Shown: positions 1-10,039, numbered from the stretch's first letter. The stretch is DNA of 64,000 nucleotides from Microglena sp. YARC (GCA_022414725.1 CM039464.1:48601598-48665597), one strand, 5' to 3'. Notes: generated from the letters alone by a model not told the origin. Numbers and translations: made by a program.

Positions 1-204
1 CTTTGCTTTGCTTTGCTTTGCTTTGCTTTGCTTTGCTTTGCTTTGCTTTGCTTTGCTTTGCTTTGCTTTGCTTTGCTTTGCTTTGCTTTGCTTTGCTTTG
101 CTTTGCTTTGCTTTGCTTTGCTTTGCTTTGCTTTGCTTTGCTTTGCTTTGCTTTGCTTTGCTTTGCTTTGCTTTGCTTTGCTTTGCTTTGCTTTGCTTTG
201 CTTT
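1..204. repeat. CTTTG pentanucleotide microsatellite
   Basis: About 40 perfect copies of CTTTG run from the window edge to about 204, so the true length is unknown. Five is not a multiple of three, so every forward frame reads the same Leu-Cys-Phe-Ala repeat and gives meaningless ORFs. A short tract of the same unit recurs at 528-545, just before the second copy of the duplicated segment that follows. Confidence 0.97.
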
Positions 205-720
205 CTCCCGTCCATCCTTATTTTCTGAACAAATCTTGCTAATCCATAAGCAGCATTATCATCGAGCCTCGAGTGCAGTATGCGGCTTACGCCCGACAGC
301 ATCGATGGGGATTGCCCAGACCCCGATGTCTGAGTACACACTCGAGGTTGGCTTCCCTCTCAGATCGATGAGAGTGCTGTCAAGGTAGCCGCCACCGCTT
401 GCGAAGACGAGCAGTTCCTCTGTCAAAAGAAGAATCGTCAGACTCTCTCCTTCCAAGCTATGAAAGTCTCCTTGGCACTCTGTACAATCCTTGAGGGTTC
501 CTTGAAGCCGCCGTAGTCCTTCCTTTCCTTTGCTTTGCTTTGCTTCCATCCTTATTTTCTGAACAAATCTAGATAATCCATCATTATCATCGAGCCTCAA
601 GTGCAGTATGCGGCTTACGCCCGACATACAGCATCATTGATGGGGATTGATTGCCCAGACCCCGATGTCTGAGTACACACTCGAGGTTGGCTTACCTCTC
701 GGATTGATGGAGAGTGCACA
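205..720. repeat. Tandem duplication of a ~180-bp segment, each copy behind a CTTTG tract
   Basis: The stretch at about 211-390 reappears at about 547-715. Both copies start with the same sequence after CTTTG repeats and share the phrase around GATGTCTGAGTACACACTCG. They differ by small indels, so they are diverged rather than recent. The repeat period is about 336 bp. Confidence 0.85.
259..627 (-). CDS. Hypothetical protein, 122 aa, unrecognised
   Basis: This open frame crosses both copies of the duplicated segment. Its C-terminal part (about residues 45-122) is protein-like, with an acidic hydrophobic stretch including LTILLLTEELLVF and the phrase SSVYSDIGVWAIP. The same SSVYSDIGVW phrase is encoded again, out of context, in the second copy near 650-690. 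The N-terminal part is read through the CTTTG tract and is probably spurious. I recognise no family. It may be the tail of a decayed gene duplicated with its flank. Confidence 0.2.
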   Translation of the reverse strand: MSGVSRILHLRLDDNDGLSRFVQKIRMEAKQSKGKEGLRRLQGTLKDCTECQGDFHSLEGESLTILLLTEELLVFASGGGYLDSTLIDLRGKPTSSVYSDIGVWAIPIDAVGRKPHTALEAR

Positions 721-1014
721 AGACAATGAGGAGGCTGCGAAAGCCGCCGAGAATGGACAAGACAATGAGGATGCTGCGAAAGCCGCCGTGGCATGTGGAG
801 GAGGAGGATGGACATCACCGAGGATGCTAAAGCCGCCGCGACATGTGTGTGGAGGATGGATGGATGAGAAGCCGCCCCCTGCGCTTTGCGTAGTAGTGCC
901 CCCGATGATGATTCACGATGATGATCGACGCTCTTGTCCTCGAATTCACGACGCAACTGTCGGCAGCTTTGGGCCAGCTTAAATGCTGGAACTGAACAAC
1001 GTGACAAGCACGCC
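721..1014. other. No supported gene; short Ala-rich repetitive stretch
   Basis: Contains two imperfect copies of a phrase encoding DNE(E/D)AAKAAE (719-790) and repeats of GGAGGATGGA type. It is open on both strands, but neither frame has recognisable protein features. Confidence 0.4.
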
Positions 1015-1110
1015 CTCTCTCCTTCAGTTAAACCACAGGGCTTCTACGAGGATTCAGCGCTTCCTTGCTGAATCCTCGTAGAAGCCCTGTGGTTTAACTG
1101 AAGGTGAGAG
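1015..1110. repeat. Long near-perfect hairpin, 38-bp stem with 8-nt loop
   Basis: The left arm 1021-1058 and right arm 1067-1104 are perfect reverse complements around the loop GCTTCCTT. Pairing continues outward through 1015 and 1110 with one mismatch. No ORF uses it. It could be a foldback element, a small-RNA precursor or an inverted-duplication artefact. Confidence 0.92.
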
Positions 1111-1403
1111 GTTTTGTGGGCACATTTGCCAGCCCCCCTGCACGTGGCAAACAATAATAGAAGATTGAAAAAGGTATGCGATGTGTCATGATGACGAGTA
1201 CAGTGCGTGCGTGCATGAGGATGCGGGCGGGCGCTCTTTACACATCCCCCTTTTGTTTGTGAGTGATGAGGATGTACGATAAGCTGCCGCCACTGCGTGT
1301 GTGTGGACGATCCGCCGCCGCCACTGCATGTGTGTGGACAATCCGCCGCCGCCGGACCTCAGTCCATCATCGCACCGGACGCACTGCACTGTTCTTCACT
1401 ACA
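1111..1403. other. No gene seen between hairpin and helicase 3' end
   Basis: Contains a duplicated GTGTGTGGAC(G/A)ATCCGCCGCCGC phrase (1297-1350) and a short ACTAC repeat at about 1398-1412. No ORF here is convincing. Confidence 0.4.
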
Positions 1404-4400
1404 CTACACTACATCTCCCTTTCCAAATTTGCACCCCCTTATCACTCCGTTTTTGACTTTCGTCTCGATTCTTGCAGTCTCTTTCCACTCGGTTCCCTGT
1501 TTGCCCATAAAGAACGCCTTGACCAGCTTGGTGCTGAATACTGAAGCTGATGCCTCGCATCCATAGTGGGACTCTTTCCACCGGACCTTGAGGTCCCCGA
1601 TCCACACCGCGTCCGAAGACGCCCCCGTCACCTCCACCACCTCCTCTAGCCACTCGGTCAGGGGGGTGGCGCTGTCCGCAATACCAGACTTCCACTCGGT
1701 CATAGAGACCGGCAAGTTGTCGAAGATGCTAGAGCGCCCCGGTCGCCGAAAGTGCTCAATGAGCAGCTGCGCCAGCGCAGACCGCCAAGTGGGCAGGGCT
1801 CCTGCAAGGTCGTCGCGGCGCTCAAACTCGTGCTCGCGCTCCGGGTGTAGCTCCGGGGGTACCACGACCATCCTCTTGACGAAAGCACTGTCTCCTCCGT
1901 CGAACTTGGGACAATCGCCTTCGTTGAAGACAAGAACAACGCCAGCCTACCACAAGAAGTCGAATGAGTTCCCAGTGCCACATGAGCGCCCGCCGACACG
2001 CACCCCCTCTCCACCCGCAATGCGTTTGATCAACGCCTCGTCCAGCGCGATGCCGGGTTTCATTTCTTCGGCTACCAGTAGCCTCACACCTTTCATGGGC
2101 TTGAGACCCGCGTCATGGTCATCGTGGCTCCTGGAAAACGACCTCTTTGTCAGGAACTTGGTGCCATTGCTGCTCCCGTACTCATCGAAGAAGCTCCCCA
2201 GTAGGGACATAAGGGTGCTCTTGCCGTTGTCACCAGATGTCTTATCGGTGAAGGCTAGGAATTTCTTCTCCTTGCGACGGCAGGACAGGAGCCCCTCGAA
2301 GAATGCGAGCACGACGTTACGCCCCTCGTCCACAGACATGACCTTCCGCAAGAAGTCATCGAGCTCCTCCTTGCATCGTTGGAGGTCCTCCTCCTCTCCC
2401 AGGTAATTCCACTTGTCGCACCTGCTGACGTGATCGGTCATCTCGACGTTTCGGAACACGACTGTGTCCCTAGACGAGCTGTCGAAGACGCCGTTGTTGA
2501 CCGTAAAGAGGTCCGGGTTGCTATCGAGCTTATTGACGAATGTCTCGTCCAGGACGAGAGCTGCAACGGATTGCATGAACGCAGAGCGCCCCCGCACCGT
2601 GTCGACAAACAACCGAATCTTCTTGTTATTCTTCTCCGCAGGGAACTTGGATTTGAACTCGGTTGCGATTGCGTTACTTATCTTGGTGTTGCTGCAGTTC
2701 GACCAGCGATTGGTAGCGGGGTCGCAGTAATACATGTCGCCTACACATTCTTTCTTCTTGACCTCTGGCACAAACTTGATTCGGCTGAAGAATTCTGGGG
2801 CGGCCTCCCGGAACTTCTCCGCAAGCACCATCTCTGTGATGGAGGACGACGACAACGAGTCGTCGTCATCATCATCGTCCACTCCAATCCCCCGCACGTG
2901 AATGTTGATGGTGCCGTTGTTGAACAGGAAGATGTTCTGCGTGATGCCGTACATGTTCTTCGCGTGGGACTCTTGCGCCTTGAAGATCATGTTGTGGATT
3001 GCGTTGATGACGTGCTTGTCTCGGATCTTGCTGCATGCGTTGCACGCGATGGATTGCACGTTTACATATTGGTTGTCACTTCCAATATTCATGAATGCGA
3101 TGTGCACATCGGTGCTCTTCACAATAGCACTATTAATTGATTTGCCGTCCATGGTCCGAAGCTCGCATTCGTAGGGCCCTTTGTCGCTAGGCACGTTCTT
3201 GATGAACCCCGGGTCTTCGTGGAGCGGGAACTTGTCGATCAGCGATCCATAATATTTGTCATCGACCTCCACAATGTATTGGTTCTTGTGGATGGCTCCT
3301 TTCGCCCCGTTTTCCAGCTTGAATTCAATGCTATCTTTGACAACATCCAACATCATTTTGTCAATGTGCAAGTGGATTAGCTTTAACTTGAGGTCGTTCA
3401 TAATGCGATCCTTGTCGAGTTCCACGCCCTGTTCGTTGTTGTCCTTGTTGTCCCATTGTCGGACCCATTCGGCGTACCCCATCGGGTCATCCTCCTTGGC
3501 AAGGAAGCAGAGGGTCCCTAGAGTGATCTTTTGCGGCTTAAGATTGGCCCACACCTTTTCGTGCGTGGTGTCACAGAACTTTGATGGGCACTTTTTTGCA
3601 AACGCCTTCCAGATATCGAGGCGCTGAGTGTCGGTGCCGATGTCGACGGTGTTCTTCAGCGCCATTTCGACCTTCAGCCACGAATCGTATCTGCTGGCCT
3701 TGTGTGCATCCAGTATGTCCACGAGATTGTGGAGGGAGTCCACATTCCTTCCAGGATGCGAGGCGAATGCCTTTTTAGGCTCCGAAAGTAACTGTTGGGG
3801 TTATTGCACTGGTCGTCGTCACCAAGGATCACCATTTCCTCCTGACCATGTTTGGTGTATGGGCTGTGCCCCCCCTGAGGATGCACACGGATGCTCAGTT
3901 TCTGCACGAGTGTATCGAGATCCATTTGCTGCACGTCTAGTTTCGCGAACGAGCCTGCGCCAATATCGAATTGGTACCATGCAGTGACTTTCCACGGGTG
4001 GGGCTCATCCGGTTTCTTGGATCCGTACAAGAACCATCTGCCTCCCCGTTTGATCACGCTTTCATCGTATATCTTTCAGGGATCCATTTCGGACAGTCCA
4101 GGAATGCATACAGTGCTCCCGTACGCCATGTGTTCGGTCACATCGTTGACAAAGTGCTCCCTGATGGCGAGCTGGATCTCTGGATGTGTGATGACGTTTG
4201 GCATGACCACGTGGAGTCCGCCTTTGTACATCCCGACGTGTTTCTTGTCGAGTCTTGGATTTGGCTTCTCGAGTATCACGACGTCCATGTGCTGCTGGTC
4301 GATGAAGTACTTGGTGGCCGACAGGAGCGCGTCCATGAACTTCTCGATATGCTTCTGTGTGTAGATGCGCTCAGGGGTCGTCTGTCGCATGTCCAGGTCA

Positions 4401-4610
4401 ATGATGACGGGCGAGGTGTCTGTGTGGGCCTCGACGATAGACAGGGGTCGGCCCGCATCCCTGAGCGCGTGCACGTAGGCCTCGCGGAACGCCTGTGCCT
4501 GATCGCAACCGAACACGGGGTCCCCCATGGCACCGTGGGTTGCCTCGTGGGGGGCAGGGAAGTTCTTGACATTTGCCGCCGCCAGAAGAACATCGAGTGA
4601 GTGACGACAT
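1404..4610 (-). pseudogene. D5-type viral primase-helicase, interrupted by two in-frame stops and frameshifts
   Basis: This is an NCLDV D5-like replicative enzyme: an N-terminal archaeo-eukaryotic primase (AEP) domain followed by an SF3 helicase. Reading from 4610 down, the AEP part has the metal-binding motif SPVIIDLDMRQ (near 4400), a KGGLHVVMPN motif carrying the conserved His (near 4205), and RGGRWFLYGSKKP (near 4030), typical of D5 primases. The helicase has Walker A GDNGKST (near 2220), a Walker B-like VRLLVAEEM, and LIKRIAGGEGVR. Sensor 1 (VVLVFNEGD) lies just beyond the stop at 1947-1949 in the same frame. Lesions: a 4-base insertion right after the start codon compared with the paralogous start at 4998; TGA at 4076-4078 in frame; a frameshift near 3770-3790 at a run of T; TAG at 1947-1949 in frame. 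Reading ends at 1404. Each stop is one C-to-T change from a sense codon (CGA or CAG). No introns are seen, and the gene is viral in character. Confidence 0.88.
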
Positions 4611-5062
4611 ATCAAGTGTTTAATAAACATTGTACAAATCGTCTTTAAGTTGTGAACGCACTATTTTGGCCAGATCTTTGATGGCAATATTTCTGTTTCT
4701 GTGGTATTTGCACTGTTTTGCCGTGTCCCTTGCTCCATACGAGGGTCCCTCGGGGTCAAACTGCATGATTTCCCTAAATTCTGTGAGGAGCCTGGCTAGG
4801 ATGACCCCGTCGTCGTTTTCTTCTCTTCTGTCTCCGATGAGTAGGATCTCCTTGAACTTTTCTTCGATCTGTCTGTACCGCCTCTTGGACAGCATGGACT
4901 GCCCCCTTTTCATGGGGCCCCCCATGGCCCCGTGGTTTTCCTCAGGGGGGGACGGGAAGTTCTTGACAGGTGCCGCTGCCAGAAGAACATCGTGTGACGA
5001 CATATCGATTGTTTAATAAACATCTTGTGATTCGTCTTTAAGTTGTGAACGCACTATTTTGG
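4560..5062. repeat. Tandem duplication carrying a gene 3' end plus the next gene's 5' end
   Basis: Segments at about 4560-4672 and 4948-5062 are closely similar. Each contains, on the minus strand, the codons for AKIVRSQLKD, then TTTATTAAAC, then ATGTCGTCA and the LLAAAxVKNFP codons. The lower-coordinate copy has an extra CTCA after ATGTCGTCA that shifts its frame. The duplication copied an untranslated leader and start region, so this is probably the promoter region of both genes. Confidence 0.85.
4620..5003 (-). CDS. Small basic hypothetical protein sharing its N-terminus with the D5 primase
   Basis: 127 residues. The first ~30 residues (MSSHDVLLAAAPVKNFPSPP, then ...HGAMGGP) match the start of the adjacent D5 primase, after which the two diverge completely. 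The rest is charged, with KRRYRQIEEKFKEILLIGD and a C-terminal KDLAKIVRSQLKDDL, and looks helical. I recognise no family. The sequence encoding the end of this protein recurs just upstream of its own start (5005-5060), so the locus results from a tandem duplication of about 390 bp. The gene lies on the same strand as the D5 gene and just upstream of it. Start chosen at 5003 for the conserved MSS start. Confidence 0.5.
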   Translation of the reverse strand: MSSHDVLLAAAPVKNFPSPPEENHGAMGGPMKRGQSMLSKRRYRQIEEKFKEILLIGDRREENDDGVILARLLTEFREIMQFDPEGPSYGARDTAKQCKYHRNRNIAIKDLAKIVRSQLKDDLYNVY

Positions 5063-5707
5063 AATCGATTGTTTCACCATTCGAAGCCCCACCAAAAGAG
5101 AGATCGATCGCTCACGTGCTTCGCGGAGCAAAACAGAAGTACACACAAGTACAGCGAGCTATCAGCTTAATTCTCTGCCCCACCTATTGTGTCCCGTGTA
5201 ACCACTCAACGAGAGTATGTTTGAATGTTTGAATGTTTGAATGTTTGAATGTTTGAATGTTTGAATGTTTGAATGTATGGATGTATGAAATGATAAATGA
5301 GAAATTGAGAAAATGAGAAATTGTGAAATTGTGAAATTGTGAAATTGTGAAATTGTGAAATTACATTATTACATTATTACATTATTACATTATTACATTC
5401 ACGGACTCCTTCTTTCTTCATGGCGAGTCATCAGCTTAATTCTCTGCCCCACCTATTGTGTCCCGTGTAACCACTCAACGAGAGTATGTTTGAATGTTTG
5501 AATGTTTGAATGTTTGAATGTTTGAATGTATGGATGTATGAAATGATAAATGAGAAATTGAGAAATTGAGAAAATGAGAAATTGTGAAATTACATTATTA
5601 CATTATTACATTATTACATTATTACATTATTACATTATTACATTATTACATTCACGGACTCCTTCTTTCTTCATGGCGAGTCATCAGCTTAATTCTCTGC
5701 CCCACCT
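5063..5707. repeat. Composite simple-repeat block with two partial R1 copies
   Basis: Two copies of a ~265-bp unit (about 5163-5430 and 5428-5695). Each has an R1-like head (AGCTTAATTCTCTGCCCC), then TTTGAATG repeats, then GAAATTGTG repeats, then ACATTATT repeats, then ATTCACGGACTCC. Copy number of the simple repeats differs between units. The second unit ends in the R1 head, which joins directly to a helicase coding sequence at 5708. Confidence 0.9.
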
Positions 5708-6544
5708 AACTCTGGTAAGGGATTGCTTCAGACGATCAACCAGAACGCGTTCGGTCCGTATGTGAACACTATCGATTCTTCTCAGCTCTTGCTGAACGCC
5801 AGTGCAACGGACGTCAAAGCTCAGTCATGGGTGATCGACTGTGAGTTCGCCCGGCAGACTTCCACTAACGAAGTCAAGATCGACGCGGGTAACTCTCGAG
5901 TCAAGCTCGACGGGGGTCTGATAAAAAAGTTTCAGTCAGGTGGGGACGTCATCAAGGCTAGACGAAACTACGAAAACGAAAGAGAAGTCCGTACGGCATC
6001 ACGTCTGTTCATGAATCTGAACGAGATGCCTCAAATTTCTGCAGTGGACGTTCTCGAACAGGCGATCGTTTTCGAATTCCCGTTCAAGTTCGTGACTCCG
6101 GGGCAGGGCGGTAGCATCCCTTGGCTTCCCTTCTACAGAGAGAGCGATCCAAGCATGAAGGTATACTGCGGTCGAGCTGACGTGATCGATGCCTTCACGT
6201 GGCTCGTTCTCGACGCTCACCGCTCCTCTCCCGTGCAAATGTCTTCTGACGTGCAGCGTGAAACCTACAGACTCCGAGTAGATGAGGGCGATGAGCTTGT
6301 GCTCGTCAAGCAGTGCTTTTCAGTCACAGACTCCGCCACAGACATCGTTCTTCTGAAGGATATCAATGCATTTGCCCGGGATTTCAAAATGAACAAAAAG
6401 ACTCTACAAACAAGACTCGAGAAAATGGGGGCTATTCCTGACACTAACTGCAGCGTCGCTGGTGTGAGGGGTGGTCGAGGTTTCAAGAACCTTGTCTTCT
6501 TCACCCCCTGGAGACCCTCACAACAACACGATCCGGGTCAGTAG
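5708..6544 (+). pseudogene. D5-like SF3 helicase, 5'-truncated at Walker A
   Basis: An open frame of about 278 codons starts inside the P-loop: NSGKGLLQ at 5708-5731, immediately after R1 repeat sequence. Downstream helicase features are present: DGGLIKKFQSGGDVIKAR (near 5920), the sensor-1-like region SRLFMNLNEMPQISAVD (near 6000) and IVFEFPFKFV (near 6065). A C-terminal region follows, ending at 6542. The protein is about 55-60% identical by eye to residues 79-341 of the GIY-YIG fusion at 7728-8753. No upstream ATG in this frame supplies the missing primase and N-terminal helicase regions. I read it as a fragment. TTG at 5723 is the earliest plausible alternative start and would exclude the P-loop lysine. 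Confidence 0.8.
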
Positions 6545-6787
6545 TTCCTCTTCTTGTTCTCTTATCACAACCATCTACCAGCTCTGATACCTGATCGGTG
6601 CGAATTGCAACGACCGCAACGCGACTCAAACAAAACAGGGTCTTCCCCGAGTGTACTTTGCCATGCTCTCTACAACGCGAAGTACTGTACTGTACTGGAC
6701 TGGACTGGAATGCATAAATAGGAACCTAAGAACCTAGGCATTAGTGTGTTGATTCAACCTCCAGAGCAGTCTCGGCATGATCATATA

Positions 6788-7084
6788 ATGGACGCTCTAA
6801 AGGCCAAGTTCGAATCTGACCCAGACACCATCGCTTTGTTCAAGGAGGAGTTGGCGACCGCCTTGATGAAGAAGGATGTCGCCTTGAAGGAGAAGGATGT
6901 TGCCTTGAAGGAGAAGGATGTCGCCTTGAAGGAGAAGGATGCCGAGTTGACTGCTGCCTTGAGGAGAGAGAAGATCTACCTTGAAGCTCAGAGGTATGCA
7001 GATTTGTTGACAGGGTTGCAGCAGGCGTTGACTATAATCTGTGAGCGAGAATCGTATAAGAAACTTCGATGTCGTCGATGCTGA
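6788..7084 (+). CDS. Short coiled-coil protein with KEKDVAL heptads
   Basis: 98 residues from ATG at 6788 (MDALKAKFESDP). The centre has KKDVALKEKDVALKEKDVAL, an exact 7-residue (21-bp) tandem repeat with leucine/alanine heptad spacing, so a parallel coiled coil is likely. The C-terminus is basic with three Cys (ICERESYKKLRCRRC). No family is recognised. It precedes a pair of R1 repeats, as do other small coiled-coil ORFs in this block. The 240 bp upstream hold an ACTGTACTGTACTGGACTGG run but no gene. Confidence 0.6.
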   Translation: MDALKAKFESDPDTIALFKEELATALMKKDVALKEKDVALKEKDVALKEKDAELTAALRREKIYLEAQRYADLLTGLQQALTIICERESYKKLRCRRC

Positions 7085-7269
7085 TGTCGCAGGTCAACCC
7101 CAATGCCCCCAGAAAACAGCCTAGCAGATGTCGGCCCATTCAACGTATCGTCTGCAGCCATTGATGCACAGGTATGGTCGAATGTAAATACAAAGAGCAT
7201 TTATTGCAATGCATGCCACTCACCTGCCATCCCCTCCGTCCTGTATCCTATGTAACCCTGGGGGGACAA

Positions 7270-7530
7270 GATGGGATGCGGCAGCAGAATCCTCTGCACC
7301 GCTCCGCGGTGCCCGCCATACCCTCCTCAAAAAATCAATAGGGTGTCAAGCAGAAGCCCGCTTGAGAACGCAGGGTCTTCAGGAATCCTTTGAATATGTT
7401 GGCGGCACCCCATGTATTCACTGTGCGAGTCAGCAACTGAATCCCTCTGCCCCGCTCCGCGGTGCCCTCTATCCCCCTTTCATAAAACCAAAAGACATGT
7501 TTGTCGATCATGATTCTTCTTGAAGTCGCC
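7270..7530 (+). repeat. Two R1 palindromic repeats
   Basis: The first copy (about 7272-7372) has the GC-rich hairpin around GCACCGCTCCGCGGTGC and, 40 bp later, the dyad TCAAGCAGAAGCCCGCTTGA. The second (about 7408-7500) starts with ATTCACTGTGCGAGTCAGCA and keeps the GC hairpin, but its second dyad is replaced. R1 copies recur through 13-17 kb and at 58.4 kb. Confidence 0.85.
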
Positions 7531-7727
7531 TTGAAATGTCACATGTGAGAGAGTATGATGATTGACAACGAACTAACGAACGATTACAATGATGATGCGG
7601 TCTGTGTAAAAATGTAATTTGTGAAGTTTTTTTAGCAAACCTCTTTCCTGACCATATCTATGTTTAACCATCGATCGTTTACCAGATAATTACTTATTCC
7701 ATAAAACTCCATTATTACATTATTACA

Positions 7728-8753
7728 TCAATCCTCATTTGTTGGTTCTGAAAAGACGATCTTCCTGAGCACCAACCCATGCTGCGTTCGATCCGGTACA
7801 GCCCCCATTTTCTCCAACCTTCCCCTCAATCCGCGCTTGTTCATCTTGTTATCATTTGCAAACGTGTTGACATCAGCCACCGTCACGACGTCTGTCAGGT
7901 CCGTAGTCATCTTGAAGTGCGCATTGATCAGCGAGAGCTCGTCGCCCTCCTCCATCCTGATCTTCTCTGTGTCCCGACTGACGACATCAGATATCTTGAG
8001 TGGCTGCTCGTGATCGAACGCATCTATCACGAGCCATATGAACGCATCCCTCACGTCCTCCCGAGCGCAGAAGCCGTCCTTGAGCGAGGGGTCTGCAGGC
8101 CTGAAGAACTTCAACCACCTTGCCTCATCTACGTCCTTAGGATTGACGAACTTGTGCGGGAACTCTATAACAACCACCGTGTCCAGAGCATCCACTGCTG
8201 AAATCTCTGGGAGGTCATTCAGGTTCATAAATAATCGTGAAGCGCTCTTGAGCGCCCTCTCGTTCTCGTACAACTGGCGTGCCTTCAGGACGTCGCCTCC
8301 AGATTGAAATTTCTTGATGAGCCCACCGTCCAGCTTGATGTGCTTGTTCCCTGGGTCCACCTTGATTTCATTGGTGTACGTCTGCCTCGTGAACTCAAAC
8401 TCGATCATCCAACCCTGCGACTTGACGTCGTTCGTAAAGTTGTTGAGCATGAGGAAGCTTGAATCGATCGTGTTGACATACTTCCCCCATGCCCTCTCAT
8501 TCAGCGCCTGCAACAGCCCCTTTCCCTTCAGAAACCGAAAGGTTTTTTGTCGAGCACAAGCACGCGGATTAAGTACATGGATTGCGAATATCATCTTTGA
8601 GTTCTTCGGGTACTGAGAAAGTCGCTGACCAAAGGGCTTCGACGTCCTGCCCACCTTGACGACGATCTCATCCTTCTGAATGAACTTGTGCTCAACCAAC
8701 GCGTACACGAAATTTGTTGTAATGTGCGCCATGATCGTTGTCGAGCTGCTCAT
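7728..8753 (-). CDS. GIY-YIG (T5orf172-like) domain fused to a D5 helicase C-terminal half
   Basis: 341 residues, intact. Residues about 14-75 resemble viral T5orf172/GIY-YIG-type domains: NFVYALVEHKF, then VVKVGRTSKPFGQRLSQYPK, then a hydrophobic strand and ARQKTFRFL. At about residue 76 the sequence changes to KGKGLLQALNERAWGKYVN, which aligns with NSGKGLLQ of the helicase fragment at 5708. The rest is SF3 helicase (DGGLIKKFQSGGDVLKAR, SRLFMNLNDLPEISAVD, VVIEFPHKFV) with its C-terminal region. The fusion has lost the N-terminal half of the P-loop (Gly-x4), so ATPase activity is doubtful. The ATG at 8753 is 42 bp below the stop of the upstream same-strand gene, with TAAAAGGGTATA in the gap as a possible TATA element. 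No intron is seen. Confidence 0.82.
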   Translation of the reverse strand: MSSSTTIMAHITTNFVYALVEHKFIQKDEIVVKVGRTSKPFGQRLSQYPKNSKMIFAIHVLNPRACARQKTFRFLKGKGLLQALNERAWGKYVNTIDSSFLMLNNFTNDVKSQGWMIEFEFTRQTYTNEIKVDPGNKHIKLDGGLIKKFQSGGDVLKARQLYENERALKSASRLFMNLNDLPEISAVDALDTVVVIEFPHKFVNPKDVDEARWLKFFRPADPSLKDGFCAREDVRDAFIWLVIDAFDHEQPLKISDVVSRDTEKIRMEEGDELSLINAHFKMTTDLTDVVTVADVNTFANDNKMNKRGLRGRLEKMGAVPDRTQHGLVLRKIVFSEPTNED

Positions 8754-8795
8754 ATGCTATACCCTTTTATCCCAATGCTCGCGTTTACACCATTA

Positions 8796-10035
8796 TTATA
8801 TGCCTGACGGCTCGTCGTCGTCAGACTCGAAGACGTACGCAACAGGCGACGCTACGTCAACCAGGTGGTTGTACATGGACGGCTCGTGACCTGAAAGGGC
8901 AACGGATGCGTGAGAGTTGCTCGGTGTCAGATCCGTGCGCAGAAGACGAAGCTTCACGAGCTCCAGCATCCGGGAGACACTCTCTGGGCACAGGCGGTAG
9001 TTTCTCGCCTCCTGAGTCCGCTTGCCCTTTACCTGCACCCGCTTCGTCACACTAACCATGTCGAGACCCACGGCGTTCAAAATCATCTTAACCGCCTTGG
9101 ACACCTTGCACAGGTCCCACCCGTCGCGAACGCCACACGAGGCCTGGCTGAACAGCCGAGCGGTGTTGTTGTAGTCGCGGAACATCTGTGTTCCCTTGAG
9201 CTTGGCGTCTAACACCGTCATCAGATTTGGGATGATGGTCTCAGTGTCGTGTCGAACGGGGACGAAAAACCCAGACCAGAGAGTGTCTCCTCGATGAGAA
9301 CGATCTTCAGCAACCCTGAGTGCTCAGTCGTGTGCACGTCGGCGCCACGAACCGGACGCAGGATCGGGCACAGCAGGCGCGACAGGAGCCTCGCCTTCGT
9401 AGAACCGACAGCACCAGGCTTGTTCTCCAGCAGGAACGCCTCGTCGACGCGGTCGATGCCCCATGCAGAGCAGTAGCGGCTCAGGTACAGAATGAACTTG
9501 TCGTCCTCGCTCGCGTCGTTGGCCATCACGCGCTGCTCGATAGCATCCATGAGATCCTTGCGCCGCATGGCAGTGCCAGGGGCAGCGACGGCGACAGTGT
9601 CAGGGGCAGCGACGGCGACAGTGTCAGGGGCAGCGACGGCGACAGTGCCAGGGGCAGGGGCAAGGGCAGACCCGGTGAGCGCATCCATCTGCTCCTGAGC
9701 CTTGAGGACACGCAACAGGAACTCGCTCGTCGCCTCCACGTCTCCCTCCCCAGAGGCGATCACACGTGCGGCACTGACCGCAGCGTAGCTGGTACCGAGG
9801 TCCACGCGGTGACCTGCAGGCTCCACGAGGTCGGCGAAGCAGGACACGTGTCGAAGCTGGCATTGTGTATTTCCGCGAGAAAGTAGCTCTCGACAGTCAT
9901 CTTCAGAGTCGGTGGAGCCACGGTCGCACACAACGGGGCGAGAGCGCCACCCGAGAGCTCCTGCAGCGTGTGATCGTCTCCGCCGTCGATCGCTGGGACG
10001 TGCTTGACATCGTCGCATGTAGAGAAACCATCCAT
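8796..10035 (-). pseudogene. Companion or C-terminal part of the origin-binding-protein-like helicase, two frameshifts
   Basis: Read from ATG at 10035 (MDGFSTCDDVKHVPAIDGG). One frame runs to about 9840 (SFDTC), another from there (FADLVEPAGHRVDLGTSYA) to about 9275, and a third from about 9275 to the stop at 8796. The last 140 residues (MFRDYNNTARLFSQAS ... KMILNAVGLDMVSVTKRVQV) resemble, in style, the C-terminal region that follows the helicase in viral origin-binding-like proteins. That assignment is by memory of pattern and is tentative. A 24-bp repeat at 9575-9660 encodes about four copies of an APDTVAVA unit. Both shifts are near short homopolymers, so sequencing error and decay are both possible. 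It lies just downstream of the OBP-like gene, separated by a structured hairpin. Confidence 0.55.
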
Positions 10036-10039
10036 CCAC

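Noticed and set aside
1..204. Telomere-type repeat
   Set aside because: CTTTG is not a known telomeric unit type such as TTTAGGG or TTAGGG variants, and it is followed by viral-type genes without subtelomeric features.
1..388. Leu-Cys-Phe-Ala repeat ORFs at the left edge
   Set aside because: All three frames of a CTTTG pentamer read the same peptide, and no protein-like sequence follows.
2379..3140. 253-residue plus-strand ORF opposite the D5 helicase
   Set aside because: It lies antisense to a strongly conserved coding region and has no motif; a shadow frame.
9320..9886. 188-residue plus-strand ORF with GSDGDSVRGSDGD repeats
   Set aside because: Antisense reading of the 24-bp repeat in the minus-strand gene.
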